DNA of 64,000 nt from Cephalotus follicularis (taxonomy: Eukaryota > Streptophyta > Magnoliopsida > Oxalidales > Cephalotaceae). Positions 21,860 to 34,620 of the stretch are shown piece after piece (position 1 is the first letter of the stretch; each line of letters begins with the position of its first letter). A program made the translations under genes and the position numbers. Location of the stretch: positions 1-64,000 of the forward strand of contig BDDD01005108.1 of the NCBI GenBank assembly GCA_001972305.1, read 5' to 3'. The notes under the pieces were generated by a model that was not told where the DNA came from, ran no database searches, and saw only the letters and a program-made list of their open reading frames with translations.

Positions 21860-23303
21860 ATATATGATTTGTCATCTAATTAATAAAATGTCACATCTCT
21901 TGTGGTTGATAGCATTAGTCACTGATTATAGCTTATCCATCTTCCGTTAGTCAAGGGATTAAGGACATGTATGAAACATATAGATAAAATTTAGTCATTC
22001 ATTTCTCTTAACGCGAGTTTTACATTATAAATTATCTAGCAAAAAAGTTTTAAACAAGAAAATAAACGTGTAAAGAAGTAAAAGAATAATATATCTGCAT
22101 GGGCTGCTAATCTAATATGTCAAAAGTAGAAGGTACTTGAAAGTCATTGCTCATGTCATTGCCACACAGCCCGTTAAAAAACATGATACGTCAGGAGAGT
22201 CGAGTGAATGATCGGATTATTGAAATTCTAGATTTGGACTATAGAAACAGGTTTTGCTTTAGTAATTAACATCACTAATGATCTTAATAAGGACCTAATT
22301 TCCCTTTAAATCTCTCCAAACCCAGCTCAAACTCCGGTTGCAGCAAGCCATGAGTGTATAGTTGATCCATATGGTTAAAATGCAGCTCAAACTCCGGTTG
22401 CAGCAAGCCATGAGTGTATAGTTGATCCATATGGTTAAAATGCAGCTCAAACTCCGGTTGCCGCAAGCCATGAGTGTATAGTCCATATGGCTGAAACCTG
22501 AAACCCAGCTCAAACTCTGGTTGCAGCAAGCCATGAGTTGGTTAAAAAATACTATATAGAAATCAGAAATTGAATCAATATTTTTTTTGAAGAATTATTT
22601 GTCCCATAAATTTGTATAGAGTCACTGGAAATAATTTCTCAGGATACAACAAGTTCTTTTTGAATTTGACAGATAGCAAATTCCTAAAGAACTCTCTTTT
22701 GAACAGACACTTGGGAAAAAAAGAAAAGAGAGACAAAAACGTTTTCTACTTTGTATATATAGAACCCAACAGTTATACTACATAACAGCCAAATAAAATA
22801 AAAAAACTGTTGTGTTTACATAACTGCCAAATAAAAAAGGGATGTCACTTTTTAACGTGGGGTTAAAGGGGTATTTGTTTTTCTAAAACAAACATCAAGA
22901 GAGTTTGCACTCCATATGTCTAAAACACTTGATTCAAGTTAGGCAATAGAATTTTCAGGTAGGTGAAGGATGAGTAACAAATGCAGCAATAAATATTTTC
23001 TTTTGTAAGTTTAGAAAAAGTACCTTTGCAATTCACCATTAACTATATATCTCTGAAATTTTTTAAAAAAAAAAAATTTTTTTTAACTGTCAAGAAAATC
23101 ACTTAGAGAACCATTTAATTTCAAGTATCTGCAAAAAGAGATGACAAGCTCTTGCTTTGAGTGTTGGAAGATCAGAGTAAGATGCTACAAATTTTTGGCA
23201 AGTCCATGGCAACGTATAGATCCCAATAATGAAATGATTCATCATCAAACCAAGTGATATCCATGAGTTTTATGTAAGAGAAAATTCCCCTGTTTCAGGT
23301 AGC
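21860..23303. other. Intergenic region between the two convergent genes
   Basis: AT-rich, no supported coding sequence. It holds the 60-bp tandem repeat at 22,323-22,540 and an A8-T8-rich hairpin-like stretch near 23,064-23,085. Nothing else is recognised. Confidence 0.6.
22323..22540. repeat. 60-bp tandem repeat, about 3.6 copies
   Basis: Units begin CAGCTCAAACTCCGGTTGCA at 22,323, 22,383, 22,443 and 22,506. The first two are identical over 60 bp. The third differs slightly and is shortened and then extended by a 63-bp step. The fourth is partial. The spacing is strict with no unique spacers, so it is a minisatellite and not CRISPR-like. The minus-strand frames through it are repeat translations. 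Confidence 0.9.
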
Positions 23304-23309
23304 TTTATT
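23304..23309 (-). terminator. Possible polyadenylation signal of the proton-pump gene
   Basis: AATAAA on the minus strand, about 285 nt after the stop codon at 23,592. Candidate only. Confidence 0.3.
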
Positions 23310-23591
23310 ACTTTTGGATATGAATAAATATTACATTAAAAAAAATCTGAAAACAAAAAGCGAAAGCTTAAAAAGCTCAAGGCAGATGGTCCTCTTTTCT
23401 ACCAAAATTTGCAATACATACTCAGGAATGACATAAGTTATTGGGTGTGAAGATGCTTTGGAGATGCATTACCAATGCCATTCCGAGTATGGATAACAAA
23501 GGTCAGTTTGGCAAACATCAATTGTCTCATCAACTTTTGCCAGTTTTGCTTTCACTAGATAACTGAACCGTGCAATAGTAATCTCGTAGCT

Positions 23592-26500
23592 TCAGACTGT
23601 GTGAGCTGATTGGATAACATTTAAGTCCAAATTTTTGAGCCTTAACACTGACTCTACATGGCCTTTCAAAGTATGTATCTCCCCTAGTCTGCAAAGTTCA
23701 AAAATTATGAGCATCCAATAATATTGTTGCTCAACTTTTAACCCATAAATACGAATTTACATGCCAAATAGTAACTGTGAACCTTTCTTTTTGTATGCCT
23801 GATTTAAGAAAATCCTGAAAGAGGTCTTAACGAAGAGAAGTTCAAAATACCTCGCTATTTCAGCACGTCGCCGAGCCTGTTCAGCAATTAAAGAAGATCT
23901 AGATCGTCTCCCGTTGAACTCCAAGTCCGCAGCCATCAAACCTTGTAGACTCCTCTGAGAGAGAACCCACTGAGCTGCTCTATCCTCCTTTCCATAGTCT
24001 TTCTTAGAAGTAAAAGCAGTCTGTTGAAACCAAAAGAACAAAGAGAACATGAAGAATCATTTGAGGTCAAGGCTTATACATCATTAATATGAATCAGAAA
24101 ACAGAAATTGATAAACAACCAAAAACTGCACTAGCCTTTCTATCAAACAAGAGATTCCAGGCTTCTCCACTCAAAGCGTAACGAACAGTGAACTTGATAA
24201 TATCCAGGGGAATGTAGAAGATCAAACTATATAACCATATAACACCAGCCCAACCCCATCCAATTCCACTAATATAAGCAAAGCTAATTTTTGCGTAAAC
24301 AGCAATTAAGGTAGCCACCTACAACACATTGAAAAACAACAACCTTGATAGATGATCTCAAATATTTGAAGAGGACATAGAAATCAAAAGAGGAGCTCAT
24401 TATTGGCACTCTAATTGTAATATTCTTACCAGTTGAGCAACCACAAAAGCACACATCAAAAGAGTTCCAGGCCTCTCTACAAAAGACCAACTCTGACTGC
24501 GAGTAACAAATATAAGAGCCTGGCTGATGATGCTAACTTGGAGATATACAGCAGAGGAAACTTGCTCACTATTGCTGGATATTGACGTTACATGGAAGAG
24601 CGTCTGCAACCATAGACATTGTTCATACAAAAAAATCAATTGCCAAAAGTACTACGTTATGTAAGATGTCTTCACTCTCTAAACATTTTTTTTCATAAAC
24701 ATCTGTGTAACATTGAAAAGTGGGATTGTAACAAGATTTGGAATTCAATACCTCGAAGAAAGTTGTATCAATTACAACCCAGTAAAACAGGACAGTAACC
24801 AAAGCAAGATATGTGCCAATCACAATGCCAGTTGCAAATATCTCATTGAGCTTCCAACTATCAGGCCTTGGAGAAGGCTTTACCCGATCTTGGGAGATAG
24901 TCATGATGGTTCCTAATCACAAATACAAAAACATCATCTGAGTATAAGTTTTATCTGCTTTACTTCATTTCAGATGGCTGTTTTTTCAGCCAATTTTCAC
25001 TGAAGTTTTCTATGATATCATTATTATGGTTTAGAGAGAGAGTTGCTTTTATTTCCAGAATTAATTTTTTTTCTATGTTCAGAGATAATAAATAGATCTA
25101 AAGATTTTATTTTATCCTTTTAAATACGGTTTCAATTAAATCAGACAATAATTAACAATATCGACTATTGCAAATTCGCTACGGAGGCAAGCTAGGTTAC
25201 ATCACACAATAATTAGACTAGTTTTATCTTTTTTCCCTATTGTTATTGTTGTTGTTGTTGTTGTTGTTACGGTGACTAATGACATTTATCTTTAATATTA
25301 AACTCTTTGTGATAAAATAAAGGGCTACTTGACAGATGAGAATATGGGAGAATATGCAACAAACCCCTAAGCACTAACACAGAGATAAAGTTACTTTAAA
25401 TTGGCATGATTTCATTTTAATTTTATTTGTTCATCTTCTTTATAGTTTATACTAGAGACCAGCCAGTTAAATAATCTCGTTTGTAATCAGATTTTAAAGA
25501 AGGCATAGTTGCTTAGCTTCTATCAAACACGAAAGGGAGAAAAATGTTTAATTTGTCAGGCAGGCCTTATTCATTGGATCCCTGTCATTTGAGGACATGG
25601 AAATATGATCACGGGTTGAAACATTACCATCATTTAGTATTGCTACTATCAGAACCATGAAAGGAGGAAAGTCGTATTCCCATATCAAAGCCAGAAGCAC
25701 GAAACCAAGCTGCAATATATAGGGTGTTGAGTTTTAAATATGATCCTTAAGCTAAAATACCTTAACAATAAGTACATAAAAATTGATCAGAATAGTAACA
25801 CTTGAAGATACAGCTTACCACTATTCGTATGGTTATGGAGACAGCATAAATCTGCATTCACGTGGACTAAAAAGTTTTAGTCCTTTGACCAATTTGAAAG
25901 CAAAGTATACAGAAAAAGAGTGCCAGTACATTGTGACATGTATTGAAGCATCACTAGTAAGAATAAAGATACCTGTTATACTGGGTAAGCTTGTTAATCT
26001 TGGCATCAAAAATTTGGGTTGCAACTTTAAAATTATGCACTACTTAGGACTAGTACTAAGGTTAGAAGGCAATTCAGGTGTACCCAGTTTCTAAAGCCAG
26101 GATTTCACTGTCCTCTTGCATTCATACCATATAGACAGCCAAATAGCACAGATAAAAGAAACACATTACTCTAGTTAGGAAAAGAGGAAGACAATATAAA
26201 ATTTGATGCTTAACCGTGTAATTCTTCATTCTCTGGAATATAGCTCTACTAGTCAAGACAGCGCTGACAATAACACTTAAGCCAGGCTCAGTTAAGACTA
26301 TATCTGCAGCACTTCTAGCAGCATCGGTAGCATCTGCCACTGCTATTCCAATATCCGCTTTCTTCAAAGCAGGTGCATCATTCACACCATCTCCAGTCAT
26401 TCCAACGATATGCTTCTTTTCTTGTAAAATCTTTACAATTTCGTACTTATGTTCTGAATGATGGACATAACAATCAGAGTTAGAATAGTTCATTGTACAC

Positions 26501-29500
26501 ATGTAACATATCTATAAATGCCTGTACAAGTAAGAAATAATCTTTTTAGTTTTGAATATAGAATTTAAAGTGAAATATTAAACAATCTTGACAGCTGTGT
26601 TGCCAATTGATGAAGTGAACCAACATTTTTCTTAAAGTGAATGATTCATATTATCGTTATGGAGCCCTGCAGCTTGGGGAGAAAAATCAGTTTGGTTTCT
26701 ATGATCCCTAAGGAGCTGAAAGCATCGGTACACACAATGACCAACTCTTTCTGGTGCAACATAATTTATCATTACGAAAACGAAGAAAAGGATCTGATGC
26801 TGGGCAATACGACAATAAGCCTATCTGCCTTTTCAATAACTACCTATAAGTCAGGATTCATTTTCACTAAATCTGATACAAGTGCCAGCTTTTCATACCA
26901 GGGAAAACACCAGCAAATCCATCTGCCTTTTCAATGAGCTCATCCACCGGAAGAGCTTCATTTTCATCTTTATCACGGCCCAATAATGATGAAGAGGGGT
27001 ACATGTTTGTTCCCATGCCAAGTCGTCTGCCTGTTTCCTTTGCAATGGCCAACTGATCACCTACATTATTGCAAAAACTAAAATGTTATTTTATTGCCAT
27101 CATGGATGTACAATCACCATTAGTGAGTCTCGGAAGTTTGGCCAGAATTTATGTAGAAAACAAGGCAAACTGACCTATTACAAGTAGTATGACTGGTGTA
27201 ATACCCTCAAATATTCAGATGTACCTGTAATCATCTTGACACAAACTCCAAGGTTAAGTGCTCTACGGATGGTCTCAGCACTATCATGCCTCGGAGGATC
27301 AAACAACGGCAACAAACCACAATAGGTCCATGGACCTCCAGGACTCTCTTTAGTTTTCTCTGGAATTTCCTGAAAGTATTATTATACAAGGAAATAAAAC
27401 ATGTCAAGAAAAACACTAATAAATGATTTGGGATCCTCAAGTGAGCTCGTATTACAATAAGTTGATCATGTTACCCCATCTCAGTGAACCAATTTTTAAA
27501 ATATATGTTTTTTAATATTTCTAAACGAGAGCACCAAAGTGAGATTCCAAAATCACACCTCCTACTACTTGAACTTGAACGACCATTGATATGAACTGTA
27601 AAAATCTTCTTGGATCAATAAGTCCCTACCCAATATGGATAAGAAAAAATAACATATCCAAAAGGTTATACCTGATAAGCAACCCCAAGAGATCGCAAGC
27701 CCCTTTCAGCAAATTTTTCAATGATGGCATGCACTTTTCCAGCATACTCATCTTTCTCTTGGCACAGATTTAGAATCTGAAATTAGAAAAAATGTTCATC
27801 CATTGTTGCAATCTACTGAAATAATCAGATATTAAGTGTGATAATAATTATAAACTGACAAGAGTATTAAAATAAAATGATTTGCCAGGGGAATCAAGAA
27901 CAACTATTGTAGTTTCTGCAAAAAAAAAAAAAAAAAGCTTTATAAAGCAATTCTTGCTATAAGGGAGAAAACTTGGGCTAAAAAAAAAAAGAAATGTGTC
28001 ATTTAAAATTATTGCTCTAATTATGTACAAATAGTGCTAAACTTGAAAGACTGGGTATCTTCAAGACTCATCAGCTGCAACATCAAAAGGAAGAAAGAAA
28101 GAGGATTTCTCTTCAGTGAAATGGAAGGAAGACAGATAGATTCTTGAGATAACAATCTTTTAACAGTTTCATATTTACAAATCATTTCTCATTTCCCTTC
28201 TAGCCGTCCATGTCTGGTCGAAATATCAATTCATGACTACAATCTGACAGGAGTTAACAACCACTCAATGTAAAGAAATAAGACAAATTGTCTCCGAACA
28301 TTACCTGTTCAGGTGCTCCTTTGCTAGCACGACACCAATTTCCGTTAGAATCAATGTATGTAATTGCAGTACGTTTGTCCACTGGATTAAAAGGTAGAAA
28401 ATGCACTTCCGTAATGTTTGCTCGTGCCTGAGACAAAAGATACTCATTCGTGTTGCATAAAATCCTTCAAAGCAATGATATAATATAAGAAACTTGGAAT
28501 TGCAGTAAAATGCCAATACCTACCTCCTTTGGATCAGCAAGCATGTTAATGATGGCTGCATCTATAGCATCCTGGTTCTCCAGTCTCGATGCTCGGGCTG
28601 CAAGCAAAACAATCATTTCTTTGTCCATGTCTTTGTTGAAAACCTGCACAAATTATCGATTCAACAATCTACGAGTTATAAATATCTTCAAGGCAAATCA
28701 GAAGGACAAAATGGCATGATGTTTTGTCAGTGTTAGCGGTTTTATCATCTTCATGTTACAATCTCTTGGAAGAAGAGATAGATATAGTTACAAAATTTAA
28801 ACTCAAAAAATGAGATGCAGCTTGTTATTAACTAAGTCATGAACTGCAGCTTTGTATTCTTTCATTAATTTCATTGAATTAACAGTACAAACAGAAGTAA
28901 TTATAAACCACGGATTGTAATGACCGTTGACAGCAAGACGAAACTTCAAATGCATTTTTCATATTCAATGGCTTATAATGAAATAAATGGCTAGACTCAA
29001 AAGCAGTTATAAACCTCTGTCAAACATGCTTGTCCTTTCTCTAGGTATCTGCATACAACCAACAGCGTAAGCACTGAGAAATTAAATATCGACAGTCAAG
29101 GAAAATATAATTCCCTTCATTGATAATATTTTAGGTTGATTTCGTGATGTTGGACAGTGCTACATGGCGACCCGTGAAGAGCTAATTTTGGACGTTATAA
29201 ATGAATTTTGATTGCCGAGATATATCAGTTGAAACACAACTAGATTAACAAATTATCTGCCTCCATGATGCTCATCTGTACCTCGATAAGGTTACGATCT
29301 ACAGTAAGGCGATTCAGTGTAAGAGTTCCAGTTTTATCACTGCAGAGGACATCCATCCCTGCCATTTCTTCAATTGCAGTCATCCTTTTTGTAATGGCAC
29401 CCTGTCCAAGTCAAACAAAAACAAGAAATGTGCAAATTCGTTTGATGCTATATCTGTTAATGGAGCGAAGCACAATTCTATCTTTCAAAAACATTCACCT

Positions 29501-31781
29501 TGTAATCTTAAAGGAGATAGAAGTTGACAATCACTATAAGCCTGGAACTACAAGGATTTTTACCTGTTGAGAGAGTCTATGAGAACCAATTGCAAGAGTA
29601 ACAGACAAGACTGTAGGCATTGCAATGGGGATTCCACCAATTAATAGGACAAGAAGGTTGTTGATTCCGTCCCTGTATGAACGCTGCTGTATAGGGAACA
29701 TGACAATGATTTCAAGAATCATTCCCACAGCTATAGAGCAAATGCAAAAGTTGCCAATGGCTGTAAGGACCTGCAGGGGGATATGCATTAACTTCTACTG
29801 TAATCAAAATGTAGCACTGAGAGTAATTTTATTCTCTTTTTGTTTAATTAACATTTAAAATCTGTGGAAATTATGTATAAATCATGGAGATTAATGCGCC
29901 ATCCAAATTTTATGATACTTCAAAACCTTTTACCACTTAATCTGAATTTAAGCAGTAGGTGAAATTTGTAACTTTCTATAGGCCTGAGCCAGTAAGCTTA
30001 AAATATTGTCTGCAGAACATCATCATTGAATGCTCAAACCAAAATCTAAACAATATGCTTGAGTAAACCACACACAATTATAAGCACAACTAACGTTCAG
30101 TAAGTTTTACAAAAGATGGTAATATAATATCATAACATATAGCTGTTTTTGGCTAAATAGTATGTAGTGGGTTATTGTCGTTTAGGCTACAATTTAAAGA
30201 TCAAAGACTATTAAATTCACCTGTTGGAAATGTCCAACAACTTCTGTGGAGTCAACTAAATGTGCTGCTTTACCAAAGAAAGAGTTAACCCCAGTGGCTA
30301 TAACCACAGCTTCAATTTCACCATGCTTACAAGTTGAACCAGAAAAAACTTCGTCTCCTGTCCTCTTGGTAACAGGGAGCGATTCTCCTGTAAGTGCTGA
30401 CTGTGCAGAGGATATTTACATTATTTTCACATTATATAATCATCTAGTTTTTAATAATAAATGCAAACTAAAGAAAGTACTAATGCAATAAAAATATAAC
30501 AACGTAAGAAAAATTTGGGAGGTGTGCATGCCTGATCAATTTTAAGTGGGTCTCCTTCAAGCAGGCGAGCATCTGCAGGTATTATATCTCCAAGCTTTAT
30601 GCTAATTATGTCTCCAGGTACTAATATAGCAGCATCTTGCTCTTGCCACTGACCATCTCTTAGAACCTACATAATTGAGGAGATGGCCCACTGGTTATTA
30701 ACAGATTTCCTCTATAAGGATGCTAGGAATTCTCCCGTGATACACGTGCCATTTCTATCATCTAAAAGAAAAGGTAACACAGGACTGGCGGGGCTACCAC
30801 GAGACTTCAGATTTATCAAGGTATTAGCTGTTTGATCCTTGTTTAACACGTGTAAATCTCTACGATTGAAGGCATTGCAATAAGAAGCATACCTTTGTTT
30901 TTGGAGCTAAACGAGCCATAAGTGATGCTGCAGCATTCCCAGCATTGTTTTCCTCTATAAAACTAATAGTTGAATTGATTATCAGTAAGCAAACTATGCC
31001 TACAAAGTCTTGCCAGTCGGGCCCCTGGCCCTGAAATATCATTTCCAAGAATTCAAGGGTTATGGAGAAGCATAATAAGATGTTTTGATAGAGCTATGTA
31101 ATTTGCACGAAGGAGAGGAAGCAAAGAGAAAAGGAACTGGAGGACTAAAAGAAACTGGAGGACTAAGTACTGAAGTAAGAACACTCACTCCACCATTAGC
31201 CAGGGCAATTGCCATCACTGCTGCAGCTTCCATAACCCATGACAAGGGATTCCACATAAAACTTAGAAATTTCAAAAATTTGTTCTCCTGCATCAGAATT
31301 GAAGGAAGGCTGTTAGCAAACATTTCAACTTAAATGGGATATTTTTTTCTTTTTGGAAATAAACAAAATCAGCTATTTTGTTATTTTTACATGGCCTAAA
31401 CATCCAATAAATTATGACTGCTCCTATAAACCAACTCTTTAATTTTTTTGAGGGAAATGATCTGAATCCATTAGCATACGAAATTTGGAATCTCTGGTCC
31501 TTACTGGCTTCTCTTCAAGCTTGTTGTAGCCAAAAATTGTCAAACGGATTAAAGCGTCTTCAGATGAAAGTCCAGCTCGAGATGTTCTCAGTTGTTCAAA
31601 GACTTCATCTAATGGTATGTGTTCCTGTTAAAACAAAATGATTGAAACACACATCAGTCAGTACTAGAGAATGTGAATTCAAGATGTTCTAGCTGCAATG
31701 TAGAAAACTTATTACCAAATCAATCCCCTCTCGGTTGAAGTTTTCAGGATCCAGCAATGGTTTCTCCAGTTCCTCAGCCAT
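23592..31781 (-). CDS. AHA10: P3A-type proton-pumping ATPase, AHA10/PH5-like
   Basis: Pumps H+ at the cost of ATP; AHA10/PH5 members act at the vacuole in acidification and flavonoid or proanthocyanidin loading. Twenty-one coding exons (descending): 31781-31716, 31624-31505, 31287-31189, 31030-30893, 30666-30532, 30400-30221, 29770-29564, 29401-29282, 28643-28524, 28427-28305, 27776-27672, 27369-27225, 27060-26899, 26453-26215, 25851-25819, 25709-25628, 24912-24752, 24603-24430, 24318-24136, 24020-23851, 23688-23592. All join in frame to 952 aa, the usual family length. TGES is at 190-193, the phosphorylated Asp337 in DKTGTLT, KGAPEQ at 431-436, TGDGVND at 593-599, and the proton-coupling Asp691 in AILND. 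Introns 5 and 19 have GC donors. The C-terminus ends AHTV, not the YTV of most plasma-membrane pumps; this, the N-terminus [16 protein letters not shown] and the NGRRSRSSL stretch point to the AHA10/PH5 clade. No stops or frameshifts: it looks functional. Confidence 0.95.
24019..24137 (-). other. GC-AG intron (proton-pump intron 19)
   Basis: Minus strand: intron 24,135 down to 24,021, with donor AAG|GCTAGT and acceptor CAACAG|ACTGCT. The GC donor gives LFDRK then [10 protein letters not shown], exactly the family sequence. The nearby GT (GCTA|GTGCAG) would shift the frame. Confidence 0.8.
25245..25268. repeat. (TTG)n microsatellite in a proton-pump intron
   Basis: Eight TTG units in the intron between exons 16 and 17. 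Likely polymorphic; no function seen. Confidence 0.85.
30400..30532 (-). other. GC-AG intron (proton-pump intron 5)
   Basis: Minus strand: intron 30,531 down to 30,401, with donor CAG|GCATGC and acceptor GCACAG|TCAGCA. It joins DPLKIDQ to SALTGES in frame. There is no GT within the next 20 bases that could replace it. Confidence 0.8.
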
Positions 31782-33945
31782 GATTCAAGCTCAAAACCTA
31801 CTGGGCCAAGGATATGATCGAGTCAGGCAGAATTTGCACATTTAACAACATTGTTAGCGAGATTTATCTGACACCTTACGCATCCGTATCATGAATCATA
31901 ACTTGGGACACAAATTTAAGAAGAATCGATCAATTAAACAACAAGGGAACCTATACCATATATATAATAAGTAGGTGTTTATAAAAATAATATGAAACAG
32001 CCTTTGCTAGTCACCTAGATTCATAGGCCATTGCTAAATTATACAAGCACATATGTAAATAGCTGGATCTTTGAAGTAATTAAACGTAAAATGAATTGGT
32101 AAAATGCTATTATAAGTGTCAAAGATTAAAGAATGGTTGCAATTGCAAAATAAAAGCAACACTGGAGAAGGAAAAATCTGCTATACTTGTGATTTATTTT
32201 CCTCTTAAAAAAGTAGCATCTACCACAGGTTGAAGCAATTGTTTGCTTAAAGAGTATCAAGTTTGGAATGCTGTCTATCTGAGCAACTTGCTGACATCAA
32301 CAAATTAAACAAAATAGCAAGTTTACTGATCCAGATAGAAGCTAAAAACTTAACTTGGACAGTAAGTCAAGCTATTAATCCTAAACATGTCAAAAGATGG
32401 GAAAATTGATACCAAAACATTTAGTTGTTTCACTATATAGAATATATTATATTGGGTGGCCAGCGATGAGCAATTCGGAGTTTTTATATGCCTATCCATA
32501 ATTAGTCGTAATATCAACACAAAAAGGGTTATATGCAATAACTTTAATATCATCGATATGCCAGAGATCAATTGTTGTCTGTGTGCTAAAGTAATGCGAA
32601 AATCTCAGTGAAATCTAGTACCTGAACACTCAATTAGCTAGCATTTCCAATATATAAACCAGTGAAATAGCAATTAATACATATATTCACTAATGAAAAT
32701 AGTAACAAGTCAAACATCAACAAATTGAAAGAATATCCAAGAGGAAATTAAACTACTAGTAAAATAGTAAATCTTTATAAGAGGACAAATAAGAAAAGAA
32801 GAGAGGAAAAATGTTAATCATGCATGGGACTTGGATTACTTGGAAATTAAACTGAGAGGATCCAAGTTTTGAGCGAGCAAGCAAGGAAGAAGAAGAAAAT
32901 ATATGTGAATACTGAGTTGGTTTTAGAGTGATAGTAGGTAGTGGTAGAGGTGATCAATATAAGTAATTAGAAGAGATGGATCCAGGTGAAAAAAGTTGGA
33001 TATATAATTGTACAAAAATTGAAGGGATCAGTGAACGTGAATATAGAAGAAATTTGGTAGCTGACCGTTTGTTGGCAGTTGACGACGAACAGCTAATCCT
33101 ACTCCTCCTATTACTACATGTCCCCATCCCCATCTGGGTCGCGCCATTTTTAAACGCTAGTGAGTTTCTCTCTCTCTCTTGGTGTATTTGAGAGACAGAG
33201 TAGAGGAAAGAACGACCGTTGCTTACTAACTACCTTTCAAAACAAACCCTTCCAAACCTAACCGTCAGTTTCTTGTCTTGTCCATCACATATTAATGTTA
33301 TTTATGTATGCATGGCACTCTCGTGCTATATAATTAAACAACCCATATCCTATTAATGCATATATCCATCTATATTTTTATATAATAACTTTATGAGATA
33401 AAAGGGAAAATGGACAGATGTTGACTACCACACCCATCAAACTTATTAACTACCAAGACAGATTTTGCTATTCTTTCTCACAGGGTTGGATTGGGTGCCA
33501 CCAACCCAGGTTGTTTGTTTTCTTTATGCTATTGAAAATTTTCAGTGATTGAATTAAATATGGAACACCTATATATTGTTTATCTACTCTAACATTGGAT
33601 ATATATTAAGTGATGTGATAATAAAATGGACAATAACCCGTTGTTCACTTTTTAAGCTATCACTTTGATTTGAAAACCACAAATCTAATTTAGTGCACTT
33701 TTGTTTGTTAGAGATTATATTCATTCGTTATTAAGAATAACTAGAAATTCAAGGCCTAGCTAAATGTGTCAAATGAATGATATATCATCCTTAAATTAAT
33801 TTGAGTATTTAATCACGTACAATCACACAAAAATAAATTATATTAAAAAAAGAAGACACGATTTACTCAGGTTCATCCTAATATTGGATTATGTCCTGTA
33901 ATTGTGTTTTTTTTTATCACACACCCATATTACATTTATAAGGAA
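31782..33945 (-). promoter_or_regulatory. Upstream region of the proton-pump gene
   Basis: AT-rich and non-coding. It must contain the 5' UTR and promoter of the minus-strand proton-pump gene, but I cannot place the TATA box, transcription start or a 5'-UTR intron with confidence. Short frames here have no family features. Confidence 0.4.
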
Positions 33946-34507
33946 TAGGGCTGACAATTTGGGTCATGACACACGACTCGACCCGAATTAAAATCGACAT
34001 GAAACAAATGGCTTTTGGGTTAAGCTTAAATGGGTTCGAGTCAATTTTGGGTTGACCCGTTTGACACAAATAATAAACAGGTCAATTTCGGGTCAACCTG
34101 CAAAACCCGAAATTAACTCAATTATCAAACGAGTCACCTATCTACCCGTTAAACAGTAAATAGGTTTTGAATGATTGAAATGCTTGATAATATTTTAAAT
34201 GTTAATGATGGATGTGTTTGTTTAAAAATGTATGTAGTAGATAAATAATTGAATATTAGAATTAGAAATTAAAATATTTTTTTAAACAGGTCAAATCGGG
34301 TTATAAATAGGTTAACTCAAAATGACTCATTTAATAAACGGGTTACACGGGTCGTGTCGTGTTACCCGTTTATTAAATGGGTTGTATTAGGGTTAATGTG
34401 TCTGACAAAATTATTAAACGGGTCGTGTTCGGGTTAACTTATTTATTGTTATACTCATGTGTTGACACGACCCGTTTATGACCCGTCGACACTAATTGCC
34501 AGTCCTA
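33946..34507. mobile_element. MITE-like element with GGGTCG/CGACCC-rich body, 562 bp
   Basis: The ends are an inverted repeat: TAGGGCTGACAATT on the left, and TAGGACTGGCAATT for the right end reversed (12 of 14 match). The body is full of GGGTCA, CGACCCG, GGGTTAACC and related palindromic words, a style common in plant miniature elements. There is no open frame. A clean target duplication is not seen (TATAAGG against TATAGAGG at best). Confidence 0.55.
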
Positions 34508-34620
34508 ATATAGAGGTATTTGTAGGTTAGCTTAAGACACTCTACTTAAGCTATAATTACAATAAAAATTACACAAACCTAAGTGAAATATTCAGACCCA
34601 ACAATATATTGATCCTGAGC

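Noticed and set aside
22284..22534. Minus-strand frames with perfectly repeated peptides (possible repeat protein, or a CRISPR-like array)
   Set aside because: They are translations of a 60-bp tandem repeat with no unique spacers, no promoter or exon context and no family match; the organism is a plant.
24132..24136. GT donor at GCTA|GTGCAG for proton-pump intron 19
   Set aside because: It shifts the frame at the next exon; the GC donor four bases upstream gives the exact conserved protein join.
25783..26094. Plus-strand 103-codon frame within the proton-pump gene
   Set aside because: It overlaps exon 15 of the proton pump in antisense and intron sequence; no domain and no splice context.
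29265..29570. Plus-strand frame opposite the DKTGT exon
   Set aside because: Antisense shadow of exon 8 and its flanking intron; its open state follows from the conserved coding strand.
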